A program made the translations under genes and the position numbers. Below the pieces are notes generated by a model. It made no database searches and was not told the origin of the DNA. It saw nothing but the letters and a program-made list of their open reading frames with translations. Positions 1 to 12,139 of a DNA stretch of 64,000 nt are shown here, piece after piece (positions within the stretch are counted from its first letter, which is position 1; every line of letters starts with the position of its first letter). The stretch lies in the NCBI GenBank assembly GCA_019636015.1, contig JAHBYJ010000001.1:744001-808000 (forward strand). Reading direction: 5' to 3'. This DNA is from Parvibaculaceae bacterium (lineage in GTDB: Bacteria; Pseudomonadota; Alphaproteobacteria; Parvibaculales; Parvibaculaceae).

Positions 1-732
1 TTCCTTCGCGATCGCATCGACGATCGCCGAGCCCACCACCGCGCCATCCGCCGTGCGGGCGATATCGGCTGCCTGCTCGGGCGTCTTGATGCCGAAGCCG
101 ACCGCGACGGGAAGCGGCGTGTGCCGCTTGATGCGCGCCACGGCCTCGGCGACATTGCGTGCCTCCGGGCTCGCCGAGCCCGTGATGCCGGTGATCGAGA
201 CGTAATAGACGAAGCCCGATGTGTTCGCGAGAACGGCCGGCAGGCGCCGGTCGTCGGTCGTCGGCGTCGCAAGACGGATGAAGTTGAGCCCCGCCCGCAT
301 CGCCGGTTCGCAAAGCTCGTCGTCTTCTTCGGGCGGCAGGTCGACGACGATGAGCCCGTCGACGCCCGCTTCGCAGGCTAGCGTGAGGAACGTGTCGACG
401 CCCATATGATAGATCGGGTTGTAGTAACCCATCAGCACGATCGGCGTTTCGTTATCGCCTTCGCGGAAACGGCGGACCAGTTCGAGCGTCTTCTTCATCG
501 TCGCGCCGTTCCGGAGAGCGCGCTGCGACGAGGCCTGGATCGCCGGGCCGTCGGCCATCGGATCGGTAAAGGGCATGCCGAGTTCGATCACATCGGCGCC
601 CGCCGCGGGCAGGCCCTTCAGCACATCGAAGGACATATCGAAATCGGGGTCGCCAGCCGTGATGAAGGTCACGAAGGCGGCGCGTCCTTCAGCTTTCAGC
701 GCCGCGAAGCGCCTGTCGAGCCGCGTGGTCAC
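1..732 (-). CDS. trpA: Tryptophan synthase alpha chain, C-terminus cut by window edge
   Basis: The alpha subunit cleaves indole-3-glycerol phosphate to indole and glyceraldehyde 3-phosphate and passes indole to TrpB. 244 codons are visible of a family length near 270, so roughly 25-35 residues lie beyond position 1. The catalytic segment [17 protein letters not shown] carries both the expected Glu and Asp, [12 protein letters not shown] lies near the N-terminus, and [11 protein letters not shown] (a phosphate-binding loop) is near the visible end. The start is GTG at 732, overlapping the trpB stop as GTGA, which indicates translational coupling. Last visible gene of the pyrF-trpF-trpB-trpA run. 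Confidence 0.96.
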   Translation of the reverse strand, partial: MTTRLDRRFAALKAEGRAAFVTFITAGDPDFDMSFDVLKGLPAAGADVIELGMPFTDPMADGPAIQASSQRALRNGATMKKTLELVRRFREGDNETPIVLMGYYNPIYHMGVDTFLTLACEAGVDGLIVVDLPPEEDDELCEPAMRAGLNFIRLATPTTDDRRLPAVLANTSGFVYYVSITGITGSASPEARNVAEAVARIKRHTPLPVAVGFGIKTPEQAADIARTADGAVVGSAIVDAIAKE

Positions 733-1946
733 AGCTTCACCCCCAGATAGTCGGCGACGGAGAACACGTCCTTGTCGCCGCGCCCGCACATGTTCATCAC
801 CATCAGGTGATCCTTCGGCAGCTTCGGCGCGATCTTCGACACGAAGGCGAGCGCATGCGCCGGTTCGAGCGCGGGGATGATGCCCTCGAGCTTCGAGCAG
901 AGCTGGAAGGCTTCGAGTGCTTCCTTGTCCGTCGCGGAAACATATTCCGCCCGGCCCGTCTCATGGAGCCAGGCATGTTCCGGCCCGATGCCCGGATAGT
1001 CGAGCCCCGCCGAAATCGAATGCCCGTCCTTGATCTGCCCGTCATCGTCCTGCAGCAGATAGGTGCGGTTGCCATGAAGCACGCCGGGCGTGCCGCCCTT
1101 GAGCGAGGCGCAATGCTCGCCTGTCTCGATGCCCTTGCCGGCCGCTTCCACGCCGTAGATTTTCACGGACGTGTCGTCGAGGAAGGGATGGAAGAGGCCC
1201 ATCGCATTCGAGCCGCCGCCGATACAGGCGACGATCGAATCCGGCAGCCGTCCTTCGCGTTCCATCATCTGCACCTTCGTCTCGTTGCCGATGACGGACT
1301 GGAAGTCGCGCACCATGGCGGGATAGGGATGCGGGCCCGCGACGGTGCCGATCAGGTAATAGGTGTTCTCGACATTCGTCACCCAGTCGCGCAGCGCCTC
1401 GTTCATCGCGTCCTTGAGTGTACCCGTGCCGGAGGTGACGGGGATAACTTCGGCGCCCAGAAGCTTCATGCGGAAGACATTGGGCTTCTGCCGCTCGATA
1501 TCGGTCGCGCCCATATAGATAACGCAGGGAAGGCCGAAGCGCGCGCAAACCGTCGCCGTCGCCACGCCGTGCTGGCCGGCGCCCGTCTCGGCGATGATGC
1601 GCGTCTTGCCCATGCGCCGCGCGAGCAGGATCTGCCCGAGGCAGTTGTTGATCTTGTGGCTGCCCGTATGGTTCAGCTCGTCGCGCTTGAGGTAGACCTT
1701 CGCGCCGCCGAAATGCTCGGTCAGGCGCTCGGCGAGATAGAGCGGGCTCGGCCGGCCGACATAGTCGCGCTGCATGAAATCGATCTCGGCCTGGAAGGCG
1801 GGATCGGCCTTCGCCGCCGCATAGGCCTTTTCGAGATCGAGCACCAGCGGCATCAGCGTCTCGGCGACGAAGCGCCCGCCGAAAATGCCGAAACGCCCGC
1901 GTTCGTCGGGGCCGCTTCTCAACGTGTTTGGTTTGCTCAGGCTCAA
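729..1946 (-). CDS. trpB: Tryptophan synthase beta chain
   Basis: PLP enzyme that condenses indole with L-serine to give tryptophan, in an alpha2-beta2 complex with TrpA. The 405-residue length is normal. The Schiff-base lysine is K98 in HTGSHKINN, the phosphate-binding glycine stretch [10 protein letters not shown] is present, and the N-terminal [14 protein letters not shown] matches the family. The start appears to be TTG at 1946 and has only a weak ribosome-binding site; no better in-frame ATG is available. It sits 25 bases downstream of trpF and overlaps trpA by four bases, so the three trp genes are probably one transcript. Confidence 0.97.
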   Translation of the reverse strand: MSLSKPNTLRSGPDERGRFGIFGGRFVAETLMPLVLDLEKAYAAAKADPAFQAEIDFMQRDYVGRPSPLYLAERLTEHFGGAKVYLKRDELNHTGSHKINNCLGQILLARRMGKTRIIAETGAGQHGVATATVCARFGLPCVIYMGATDIERQKPNVFRMKLLGAEVIPVTSGTGTLKDAMNEALRDWVTNVENTYYLIGTVAGPHPYPAMVRDFQSVIGNETKVQMMEREGRLPDSIVACIGGGSNAMGLFHPFLDDTSVKIYGVEAAGKGIETGEHCASLKGGTPGVLHGNRTYLLQDDDGQIKDGHSISAGLDYPGIGPEHAWLHETGRAEYVSATDKEALEAFQLCSKLEGIIPALEPAHALAFVSKIAPKLPKDHLMVMNMCGRGDKDVFSVADYLGVKL

Positions 1947-1971
1947 GACAACTCTCTTTCGGTCTGCCCAC

Positions 1972-2619
1972 TCAGGCGGCTTTCGCCGCCTTGATGAAGG
2001 CTTCGATCAGGCCGGGCGATTTTTGCCCCGGCGCGCTTTCGACGCCGGAGGAAACATCCACGGCTTCCGCGCCGGTGATCCGGATCGCCTCGGCAACATT
2101 CTGCGCGGTGAGGCCGCCCGACAGCATCCAGGGCATGTCGGGCCTGTGTCCGGCGATCAGCGACCAATCGAAAACAAGGCCGTTTCCGCCGGGCAGCGCG
2201 CCCGTCATAGATTTAGGTGGTTTGGCATCGAACAGCAACAAATCGGCGGAATCTCGGTAAATATCGCCCGCTTCCGGGTCGCCCGGCTCGGCGACGCCGA
2301 TGGCTTTCATCAGGGTGATGCCGTAGCGGCGCTTGAGTTCCATGAGCCGTTCCGGCGTCTCCGCGCCATGGAGCTGCAGGATGTCCGGGCGGATCGCCTC
2401 CACCATCGCATCGAAGGCCGCGTCGTCGGCATCCACGCTGAGCGCCACCTTGAGCACCGAGGAGGGCACACGGGCGGCAAGCGGTCCGGCCTTGTCGAAG
2501 CTGACGAAGCGCGGACTCTTTGGAACGAATGTGAAGCCGAGATAGTCGGCGCCTGCCGCCACCGCCGCATCCACCGTTTCGGGCGTCGAAAGACCGCAGA
2601 TTTTGACGCGCACCGTCAT
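1972..2619 (-). CDS. trpF: Phosphoribosylanthranilate isomerase
   Basis: Catalyses the Amadori rearrangement of phosphoribosylanthranilate to CdRP, the third step of tryptophan synthesis. The 215-residue protein opens with [12 protein letters not shown], whose Cys in KICGL is the family's general base, and ends with the phosphate-binding segments [12 protein letters not shown] and VDVSSGVES. The reading frame is open further upstream, but the ATG at 2619 is preferred: it leaves seven bases after the pyrF stop and gives the usual N-terminus directly before the ICGL motif. No trpC or trpD is nearby; the pathway is split as in other alphaproteobacteria. Confidence 0.95.
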   Translation of the reverse strand: MTVRVKICGLSTPETVDAAVAAGADYLGFTFVPKSPRFVSFDKAGPLAARVPSSVLKVALSVDADDAAFDAMVEAIRPDILQLHGAETPERLMELKRRYGITLMKAIGVAEPGDPEAGDIYRDSADLLLFDAKPPKSMTGALPGGNGLVFDWSLIAGHRPDMPWMLSGGLTAQNVAEAIRITGAEAVDVSSGVESAPGQKSPGLIEAFIKAAKAA

Positions 2620-2626
2620 GGCCTTG

Positions 2627-3328
2627 TCAGGCCGCCAGCGAGCGGGCGATCTCGTCGGCCGCCGCAGCCGGGCTGCCCGCCCCCGTGATCGGCCGGCCGA
2701 TGACGAGCACATCGGCGCCGAGCGCCAGCGCTTCAGCCGGCGTCATCACGCGCTTCTGGTCGCCGAGTTCGCTGCCGGCGGGGCGGATGCCTGGGACGAT
2801 CAGCTTGAATTCCCGCCCGAGGTCGCGTTTCAGCATCTCGATTTCATGGGCCGAGCAGACGACGCCGTCGAGGCCCGCTTCCGCCGCAAGGCCCGCGAGG
2901 CGGCGCACATGGTCGGAGGGCGAGCCGGTCACGCCGGTCGCCGAAAGGTCGGCAGCGTCCAGGCTCGTCAGCATGGTGACCGCAATGACGAGGGGGCGGG
3001 TGTCGCCCGCCTCCATCGCGGCCTCGGCGGCGGCGCGCATCATCGCCTTGCCGCCCGCGGCATGGACATTGACGATGGCCGGCTTCAGCGGGAGCACCGC
3101 CCGGATGCCGCCCGCCACCGTGTTCGGAATGTCGTGGAGCTTCAGGTCCAGGAAGATCGGCAGGCCCGCTTCGGCGACGGCGTGATAGCCGGACGGCCCG
3201 AGCGCGTTGAAGAACTCCATGCCGAGCTTGAGCCCGCCGACGCGGCCCTCGAGGTCGCGGGCAAGCGCGATGGCCCGGCCGAGTTCGGTCGTGTCGAGGG
3301 CGCAGAAGATCGGGTTCCTGGAGGTCAT
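2627..3328 (-). CDS. pyrF: Orotidine 5'-phosphate decarboxylase
   Basis: Decarboxylates OMP to UMP, the last step of de novo pyrimidine synthesis. The 233-residue TIM barrel shows the catalytic DLKLHDIPNTV segment with K63 and the Asp pair D61/D66, the N-terminal FCALDTTE strand, and the C-terminal phosphate-binding motif LIVPGIRPAGSE. ATG start at 3328. A TTATAA hexamer at 3382-3387, read on the minus strand, could be a -10 box in the 87-base gap after the lapA-domain gene. Followed after seven bases by trpF, so pyrimidine and tryptophan genes probably share a transcript here. Confidence 0.96.
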   Translation of the reverse strand: MTSRNPIFCALDTTELGRAIALARDLEGRVGGLKLGMEFFNALGPSGYHAVAEAGLPIFLDLKLHDIPNTVAGGIRAVLPLKPAIVNVHAAGGKAMMRAAAEAAMEAGDTRPLVIAVTMLTSLDAADLSATGVTGSPSDHVRRLAGLAAEAGLDGVVCSAHEIEMLKRDLGREFKLIVPGIRPAGSELGDQKRVMTPAEALALGADVLVIGRPITGAGSPAAAADEIARSLAA

Positions 3329-3415
3329 GCCATATCGCCTTCCCTGGGGCCCGGATCGGGGCGGAGGGTGGTTTCCGCGCCTTATAACAGATCGGCGCAG
3401 ACCGGGGATAAGTTT

Positions 3416-3703
3416 CTAGCGCTCGCCGCGGAGCGCCGGAAGATGGGCGCCCGCATCGCGGAATTCCGCGGCTTTTGCGGATTTCTTGCGCCGGGCCTGC
3501 GCCCAGGCGCCCATGCCGCCGATCAGGATGCCGAGAAGGACGGAAGCAAGGATAACCGCAAAAAGCGGTACCTCGAAACCGAGCGCGGGCGCAGCCGTGT
3601 CGAAGGGGTCGAGGCTGAAGGTCACGGCCCCCCGGTTGGCAATGGCGAGCGCCATCACAAGGACGATGACGGGCGGCAGGATGATCCAGCGCAGGAGTTT
3701 CAA
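3416..3703 (-). CDS. LapA-domain (DUF1049) inner-membrane protein
   Basis: Small 95-residue membrane protein with two hydrophobic segments, about residues 5-22 and 46-67, joined by a short periplasmic stretch (ANRGAVTFSLDPF) and ending in a basic cytoplasmic tail (QARRKKSAK). This is the lipopolysaccharide-assembly protein A domain pattern; in E. coli LapA works with LapB to control LpxC turnover, but this protein is only domain-level similar and no lapB is visible. It lies 48 bases after ihfB, the usual alphaproteobacterial order. The start codon appears to be TTG at 3703, behind a modest AAGG site, so the N-terminus is not certain. Confidence 0.8.
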   Translation of the reverse strand: MKLLRWIILPPVIVLVMALAIANRGAVTFSLDPFDTAAPALGFEVPLFAVILASVLLGILIGGMGAWAQARRKKSAKAAEFRDAGAHLPALRGER

Positions 3704-3751
3704 CTTGGTCGGCCTTGTCCAGAACGGTCCGGAGAGGGCGGCAGGCGGCGA

Positions 3752-4087
3752 TCAGTCCTCGTCGCCATCGTCGCCGTCATGGCTCATCAGCTTGTCGTCG
3801 GAAATATCGGCGTTATTGAGGCGCTCACGCAATTCCTTGCCCGTCTTGAAGAAGGGCACCGACTTTTCCTCGACATGAACGGGCTCGCCGGTCCGCGGGT
3901 TCCGTCCCGTGCGCGCGGGCCGGCTCTTCACCGAAAAGGCGCCGAAACCACGCAATTCCACCCGGTCGCCCCGGGCGAGCGCGGCGGAAATCTCGTCGAA
4001 GACCGTGCTGACGATCCGTTCCACGTCGCGCTGATAGAGATGGGGATTGGCTTGCGCGAGACGGGCGACAAGTTCCGATTTGATCAT
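3752..4087 (-). CDS. ihfB: Integration host factor subunit beta
   Basis: DNA-bending HU/IHF family protein that forms a heterodimer with IhfA. The 111-residue protein has the N-terminal dimerisation helices ([15 protein letters not shown]), the [21 protein letters not shown] segment containing the DNA-intercalating arm with its proline, and the expected [13 protein letters not shown] end. It then carries an extra very acidic tail ([10 protein letters not shown]), longer than in E. coli IHF-beta. The ATG at 4087 is the clear start. It lies between sppA and the lapA-domain gene, downstream of rpsA, which is a conserved order. A role in sigma-54 promoter architecture (rpoN is at 40.2 kb) is inference. 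Confidence 0.95.
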   Translation of the reverse strand: MIKSELVARLAQANPHLYQRDVERIVSTVFDEISAALARGDRVELRGFGAFSVKSRPARTGRNPRTGEPVHVEEKSVPFFKTGKELRERLNNADISDDKLMSHDGDDGDED

Positions 4088-4159
4088 GTTCCTGCGTCCC
4101 CCGGCTGCGCCTCATTTTGTTGCCCGCCACCGGCCGGAAGCGGCGGGAACCTTGTCGTG

Positions 4160-5104
4160 TTAGCGGTCAGGTTGCCAAACGCTTGTCAGACCGTCAAGTG
4201 TAAGTCTTTTTGCCTGCTGCGTTTTTCCGGCCAGACCCTCAATGGTAAAGAGCGCCGCCTCGCCTGCCGCCCGGCCCATGAAGCCGGCAAATCCACGCAC
4301 CGGGTAGGTGGGTTCCCAATCGGTCACGGGGAGCGAGGCATCGACGCCATGCTCGCTGGCGAGCCAGGCAAGAGCGGCGTCCTCGCCGCCGAGCCCGTCG
4401 ACCAGCCCGTTCTCGACCGCCTGCCAGCCGGTATAGACCCGCCCGTCGCCCACCTGCCGCGTTGTCGCCTCGTCCATGCCCCGCCGCTCCGAGACGAGCC
4501 GCAGGAACCAGGCATAGGACGTATCGATCATGTCCTGCGTCGCCTTGATGGCGCGGGGATCGGCCTTGTGGAAGGGGCTTGGCTCGGCCTTGAGCGGCGA
4601 GGATTTGATCTCCTTCATCTCGACGCCGATGTTGCCGAGCAGTTCCTCGAGCTGGGTCCACTGGAAGAGAACGCCGATCGAACCGGTAATCGTGTTGCCC
4701 CGCGCCACGATATGGTCGGCGGAAAGGGCGGCGATATAGCCGCCCGAAGCGGCCACTGTGCCGAGCACCGCCACCACCGGCTTTTCCTGCGCCACGGCGC
4801 GCACGGACTCGTAAAGCGCCTCGGCGCCCGTCGTCGTGCCGCCCGGGCTGTCGATCGACAGGATGACCGCCTTGACGCTGCTGTCCTTGGCGATCTTTTC
4901 CAGCATGTCCTGCTGATAGCGGTCGTCGACGATGATGCCGCCGATCGTCACGCGCGCGATATGGGTCTGCTTGAAGGGCATGCCGCGATCGGCAGTGAGC
5001 ACGATCAGCGCAAGGACGAGCGCGGCAACGGCGCCCGCACGCCAGAGAAACAGACGGCGCTTCAGGCGCCGCCGGTCGGCAAGAGTATCGGCGTCGAGCG
5101 GCAC
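4160..5104 (-). CDS. sppA: Signal peptide peptidase SppA, short S49 type
   Basis: Membrane-anchored serine peptidase that degrades cleaved signal peptides. A single N-terminal transmembrane helix (about residues 21-38, AGAVAALVLALIVL) follows a basic stretch. The S49 core includes LSIDSPGGTT and the nucleophile S120 in TVAASGGYIAA; the dyad lysine is probably in the IKSSPLKAEPSPF segment (residues 166-178). The 314-residue length fits the single-domain SppA36-like form, not the double-length E. coli enzyme. Start is GTG at 5104 with GGAGGA seven bases ahead. It is separated from rpsA by a strong terminator, so it probably has its own promoter between 5105 and 5198. Confidence 0.92.
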   Translation of the reverse strand: MPLDADTLADRRRLKRRLFLWRAGAVAALVLALIVLTADRGMPFKQTHIARVTIGGIIVDDRYQQDMLEKIAKDSSVKAVILSIDSPGGTTTGAEALYESVRAVAQEKPVVAVLGTVAASGGYIAALSADHIVARGNTITGSIGVLFQWTQLEELLGNIGVEMKEIKSSPLKAEPSPFHKADPRAIKATQDMIDTSYAWFLRLVSERRGMDEATTRQVGDGRVYTGWQAVENGLVDGLGGEDAALAWLASEHGVDASLPVTDWEPTYPVRGFAGFMGRAAGEAALFTIEGLAGKTQQAKRLTLDGLTSVWQPDR

Positions 5105-5198
5105 GGGGTTTCCTCCAGCTATCCGGTCAGGACCGGGAGCTTAACGCCGCAGGAAATTCTGTAAACGGTTTCGCTGCGGTAGCTCGCTGGTCCCGAAA

Positions 5199-5227
5199 CG
5201 AAAACGGGGCGGCCGAAGCCGCCCCGT
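5199..5227 (-). terminator. Rho-independent terminator after rpsA
   Basis: Perfect 10-bp stem (5204-5213 with 5218-5227). Read on the minus strand it has a UUCG tetraloop and is followed by TTTTCGTTT. It lies 27 bases beyond the rpsA stop and ends the rpsA transcript before sppA. Confidence 0.9.
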
Positions 5228-5253
5228 CTGGTTAATCCGCACCCGAGGCCGGA

Positions 5254-6963
5254 TTACTTGTCGTCGGAATTGGCCTTGTTGAGGGCCGCACCCAGAATGT
5301 CGCCGAGCGAGGCGCCCGAGTCGGACGAGCCGTACTGGGCAACCGCTTCCTTCTCTTCCGCGATTTCCAGCGCCTTGATCGAGAGCTGGATCTTGCGGGC
5401 GGCGCGGTCGAACTGCGTCACGCGCGCATCGACCTTGTCGCCCACCGCGAAACGCTCGGGGCGCTGGTCGGCACGGTCGCGCGCAAGTTCGGCGCGGCGG
5501 ATGAAGGACGGCATGTTGTCTTCGCCGACCGTCACTTCGAGGCCGTTATCGGTCACGCCCGTCACCGTGCAGGTGACGACGGCGCCCTTGCGCATCTCGC
5601 CGAGCGATTCCATCGGATCGCCGCCGAGCTGCTTGATGCCGAGCGAGATGCGTTCCTTTTCGGTGTCCACATCGAGCACGACGGCCTTGACCACCTGGCC
5701 CTTCTGGTAGTCCTGCATGGCTTCTTCGCCAGCACGGTTCCAGTCGAGATCGGACATATGCACCATGCCGTCGACATCGGCGTCGAGACCGACGAAGAGG
5801 CCGAATTCGGTGATGTTCTTGATCTCGCCTTCGACGACGGTACCGGGCGGGAAGCGCTCGGCGAAGGTCGTCCAGGGATTGTCCATGCAATGCTTGAGGC
5901 CGAGCGAGATACGGCGCTTCACCGGATCCACTTCGAGCACCATCACTTCCACTTCCTGCGAGGTGGAAACGATCTTGCCCGGATGCACGTTCTTCTTCGT
6001 CCAGCTCATTTCGGAAACATGGACGAGGCCTTCGACGCCCGGCTCGAGTTCGACGAACGCGCCGTAATCGGTGATGTTCGTCACGCGGCCCTTGAAGCGC
6101 GCATTGAGCGGGTACTTGGCTTCGACGCCTTCCCACGGATCGGCTTCGAGCTGCTTCATGCCGAGCGAGATGCGCTGCGTCTCGTGGTTCACCTTGATGA
6201 CCTGAACCTTCACGGACTGGCCGATCGAGAGAACTTCCGTCGGATGGTTCACGCGGCGCCACGCAATGTCGGTGACGTGCAGCAGGCCGTCCACACCGCC
6301 GAGATCGACGAACGCGCCGTAATCGGTGATGTTCTTGACGACGCCCTCGAGCACCTGGCCTTCCTTGAGGTTCTCGACGAGTTCCTGGCGCTGTTCGGCG
6401 CGGGTCTCTTCAAGCACGGCACGGCGCGAGACGACGATGTTGCCGCGGCGCTTGTCCATCTTGAGAATCTGGAAGGGCTGCGGAATGTTCATGAGGGGCG
6501 TGACGTCGCGCACGGGGCGGATGTCCACCTGGCTGCCCGGAAGGAAGGCCACGGCGCCGTCGAGATCGACGGTGAAGCCGCCCTTCACGCGGCCGAAAAT
6601 CTGGCCGTCGACGCGTTCCTGCTTCTCGAAGGCGACTTCGAGACGGATCCAGCTTTCCTCGCGCTTGGCCTTCTCGCGGCTCAGGACCGCTTCGCCCATC
6701 GCGTTTTCGATGCGTTCGAGATAGACCTCGACGGTGTCGCCCACATTGATCGAGGCGGGCTTGCCCGGCGCGGCAAATTCCTTGAGGGGGACGCGGCCTT
6801 CGGTCTTGAGGCCGACGTCGATGATGGCGAGATCGTTCTCTACGCCGACAACCGTCCCTTTGACGACGGAGCCTTCCTGCATGTTGCTGTCCATGAAGGA
6901 CGCTTCGAGCAGGGCGGCGAAATCTTCGCGGCTCGGGTTGAGCGAGCTTGCTGTGCTAGCCAA
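5254..6963 (-). CDS. rpsA: 30S ribosomal protein S1
   Basis: RNA-binding protein that brings mRNA to the 30S subunit. The 569 residues contain six S1 (OB-fold) repeats at roughly 33-100, 117-183, 204-272, 289-359, 376-445 and 462-531; repeats of the ITDYGAFVDLGGVDGLLHVTD type are obvious. The length is close to the usual 557-570. The start appears to be TTG at 6963, eight bases after AGGAG; the resulting N-terminus is MASTASSLNP. cmk lies upstream across a 191-base gap that should hold the rpsA promoter. The aroA-cmk-rpsA order is typical of proteobacteria. Confidence 0.97.
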   Translation of the reverse strand: MASTASSLNPSREDFAALLEASFMDSNMQEGSVVKGTVVGVENDLAIIDVGLKTEGRVPLKEFAAPGKPASINVGDTVEVYLERIENAMGEAVLSREKAKREESWIRLEVAFEKQERVDGQIFGRVKGGFTVDLDGAVAFLPGSQVDIRPVRDVTPLMNIPQPFQILKMDKRRGNIVVSRRAVLEETRAEQRQELVENLKEGQVLEGVVKNITDYGAFVDLGGVDGLLHVTDIAWRRVNHPTEVLSIGQSVKVQVIKVNHETQRISLGMKQLEADPWEGVEAKYPLNARFKGRVTNITDYGAFVELEPGVEGLVHVSEMSWTKKNVHPGKIVSTSQEVEVMVLEVDPVKRRISLGLKHCMDNPWTTFAERFPPGTVVEGEIKNITEFGLFVGLDADVDGMVHMSDLDWNRAGEEAMQDYQKGQVVKAVVLDVDTEKERISLGIKQLGGDPMESLGEMRKGAVVTCTVTGVTDNGLEVTVGEDNMPSFIRRAELARDRADQRPERFAVGDKVDARVTQFDRAARKIQLSIKALEIAEEKEAVAQYGSSDSGASLGDILGAALNKANSDDK

Positions 6964-7154
6964 TGAAAAGTCTCCTGACGATGCTTTTTCCGGCCTGCGG
7001 TTGTGTCCGCGGGTCTTCTCCCGAAATCGTTGGTCGCATGGGAGCGGGTGGATAGGGCAGTCGGTTAGGGGTTAAGGACATGCCCGGCATGGCCGCAGGT
7101 CCACAGCATCGGCAAATGCGAAAAGGCGCGCTCGCCCGAAGGACGAAAACGCAC

Positions 7155-9743
<2,589 letters not shown>

Positions 9744-9861
9744 TCCTCGCCCGCCGCGATTTCGCGCGGAAGGGAGCCCAACTTTCTCTTGATCGCGGGA
9801 GAGAGCGGCACTAAGTTCCGCCACCATTGGCGCGGGGCCCAACCCGCGCCGCACCGGATTT

Positions 9862-9937
<76 letters not shown>

Positions 9938-10013
9938 ATCCTCCTTCGGAAAAATCTCCTCCGGAATGACATGACGGAAGGCCGCGCCTGAGACGCATGG
10001 CCGGTGGCTTGCC

Positions 10014-11099
10014 CTATTGGCGCTCGCCGGTAATGCACCAGCGGAGCGTCTCGCCGGCATGGAAGGGAACGAGATCAGCGCTTGCAAGCTTCAGCTTCTC
10101 CGGCACCTGGACGTCGCGCCGCTCGAGCGTGACGGTGCCTTCGTTGAGCGGCAGGCCGTAGAACTTCGGACCGTTCTCGGACGCGAAGGCCTCGAGCCGG
10201 TCGAGCGCGCCTTCCTCTTCGAAAACCGTCGCATAGCTTTCAAGCGCGTAAGGCGCATTGAAGATGCCGGCGCAGCCGCAAGCCGATTCCTTGGCATCGG
10301 TCGCGTGGGGCGCGGAGTCGGTGCCGAGGAAGAATTTTGGAGAGCCCGATACCGCCGCTTTCCTCAGGGCAAGCCGGTGCGGCTCGCGCTTCGCGACCGG
10401 CAGGCAATAGAAATGAGGCCGGATGCCGCCCTCGAACATGGCGTTGCGGTTGATCGTGAGATGATGCGGCGTGATGGTCGCCGCGAGATTGGCGCCGCCC
10501 GCCTCGACGAAGGCCACGGCATCGGCGGTGGTAATGTGTTCGAACACCACCTTGAGCGCCGGGAAGTCCGCCATCAGCTTCTTCAGGATCCGTTCGATGA
10601 AAACGGCTTCCCTGTCGAAGATATCGACATGATGGTCCGTCACCTCGCCATGCACGAGGAGCGGCATGCCGATCCGCTGCATGGTTTCCAGCGCGCCGTA
10701 AATGTTGCGGACATCGGTGACGCCATGCGCCGAATTGGTCGTGGCATGCGCGGGATAGAGTTTTGAGGCCGTGAACACGCCTTCGGCAAATCCCCGCTCT
10801 ATCTCTCCCGCATCGATACTGTCGGTGAGGTAGCAGGTCATGAGCGGCTCGAAGGAGAGCCCCGGCTCGACAGCCGCCAGAATGCGGTCGCGATAGGCCC
10901 TGGCCGCGGCAACCGTCGTGACCGGCGGATTGAGGTTCGGCATGACGATCGCCCGGCCGAACTGCCGCGCCGTGAAGCTCGCGACGGAAGCGAGCATCGC
11001 GCCATCGCGCAGGTGGACATGCCAGTCGTCCGGCCGGCGAAGCGTCAAGCGTGTCGCGCCGTCGCGACCGGGTGCTGGGTTGGAACGGTTCTCGGCCAT
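10014..11099 (-). CDS. pyrC: Dihydroorotase, E. coli PyrC-like (class II)
   Basis: Zinc amidohydrolase that cyclises carbamoyl aspartate to dihydroorotate. [13 protein letters not shown] supplies metal ligands H27 and H29; the carboxylated bridging lysine is K113 in [23 protein letters not shown] and [10 protein letters not shown] supply the remaining histidines, and [14 protein letters not shown] carries the catalytic Asp. 361 residues, slightly longer than the E. coli enzyme (348) because of a 20-residue N-terminal leader. ATG start at 11099. The enoyl-CoA hydratase gene ends 13 bases upstream, so the two may be cotranscribed without an obvious functional link. Confidence 0.96.
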   Translation of the reverse strand: MAENRSNPAPGRDGATRLTLRRPDDWHVHLRDGAMLASVASFTARQFGRAIVMPNLNPPVTTVAAARAYRDRILAAVEPGLSFEPLMTCYLTDSIDAGEIERGFAEGVFTASKLYPAHATTNSAHGVTDVRNIYGALETMQRIGMPLLVHGEVTDHHVDIFDREAVFIERILKKLMADFPALKVVFEHITTADAVAFVEAGGANLAATITPHHLTINRNAMFEGGIRPHFYCLPVAKREPHRLALRKAAVSGSPKFFLGTDSAPHATDAKESACGCAGIFNAPYALESYATVFEEEGALDRLEAFASENGPKFYGLPLNEGTVTLERRDVQVPEKLKLASADLVPFHAGETLRWCITGERQ

Positions 11100-11112
11100 C
11101 GGTCCTCTTGCT

Positions 11113-11925
11113 TCAGTCCGCGAAGGCTGGCCGGCGCTTCTCGAGATTGGCCATGATCGCTTCCTTCTGATGCGCGCCGCCGATCAGCTTGTCCTGCTCG
11201 ACCGATTCGGCAAGAAGGATCTGGCTGGCATCCTGGTCCGGCGCGGCGTTGAAGATGCGCTTGGCGGCGCGGATCGCGGATGGGCTCTTGTCGGCGATTT
11301 CGCGCGCGGTCGCAAGTGCATCCGCCAGCGGATCGGCGCAAATACGCGTGACGAAGCCCATGGCAAGCGCTTCCTCGGCCTCGAAGATGCGGCCGGTATA
11401 GGTGAGTTCGCGGATCACATCGTCGCGCGCCAGCCCGCGCATCAGATACATGCCGGCCATGTCGGGCACGAGGCCCCATTTGATTTCCATGACGGAAAAG
11501 CGCGTGCCCGGTGCCGCATAGCGGATATCGGGCCCGAGCGCGACCTGGAAGCCGCCGCCAAAGGCGACGCCGTGAACGGCGGCGATCACCGGCACCGGAA
11601 TCTCGCGCCAGACCATCGCCGCATATTGCGCCCGGTTGGAGACGCCATGGCTGCGCTGGGCAAGCCTGCCGGTCACCTCGGACTTGTTTTCTTCGCGCCC
11701 GCCGCTCGCCATGCGGCCGAAATTGCTCATGTCGAGCCCGGCGCAGAAGGCGCGGCCTTCGCCCGAAAGCACGACGGCGCGGACCGACTTGTCGGCCTTG
11801 AGCTTCTCGCCCGCTTCAAGGAGGCCCGCGAACATCGCATCGTCGAGCGCGTTCATCTTGTCCGTCCGCACGAGGCGGACATCGGCGACGCCTTCATTCA
11901 TCGTGATCTTGACGCGCTCTTCCAT
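11113..11925 (-). CDS. Crotonase / enoyl-CoA hydratase family protein
   Basis: The crotonase fold is shown by the oxyanion-hole segments [10 protein letters not shown] (about residue 60) and [12 protein letters not shown] (about 120). At the position of the first hydratase catalytic Glu the sequence has Gln (GGGFQ), while [13 protein letters not shown] keeps a Glu and offers an Asp typical of isomerase-like members. It is therefore more likely an isomerase or other crotonase activity than a classical beta-oxidation hydratase; the substrate is unknown. 270 residues, ATG at 11925. Divergent from the old-yellow-enzyme gene across 214 bases, with pyrC downstream. Confidence 0.85.
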   Translation of the reverse strand: MEERVKITMNEGVADVRLVRTDKMNALDDAMFAGLLEAGEKLKADKSVRAVVLSGEGRAFCAGLDMSNFGRMASGGREENKSEVTGRLAQRSHGVSNRAQYAAMVWREIPVPVIAAVHGVAFGGGFQVALGPDIRYAAPGTRFSVMEIKWGLVPDMAGMYLMRGLARDDVIRELTYTGRIFEAEEALAMGFVTRICADPLADALATAREIADKSPSAIRAAKRIFNAAPDQDASQILLAESVEQDKLIGGAHQKEAIMANLEKRRPAFAD

Positions 11926-12139
11926 GGTGCTCCTCCGCTTGGCTCCAGCTGAATATCTTTGCCACGAGTCATAGAGCCCCGGCCCGCGAATGCAAGACCG
12001 CCCGCGAGGGACGAAATGGCGCTTTCCGGGCTGACGCTACGTCCTGTTGAGGGCCAAAAAGGGCTGAAACGGGCGGCCTGTAAAGATTCCGCCCCCGGGG
12101 CTATAAACGCCTATCGCCATTCCCCATTCGAGGTTTCCC

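Noticed and set aside
2603..5164. Long plus-strand open frame antisense to pyrF, ihfB and sppA
   Set aside because: The frame is opposite to clearly identified genes and its translation is Arg/Gly/Ala/His-rich without any family motif. GC-rich DNA gives such frames by chance.
7100..7154. Terminator after cmk
   Set aside because: Only a 4-bp stem followed by TTTT; too weak to call.
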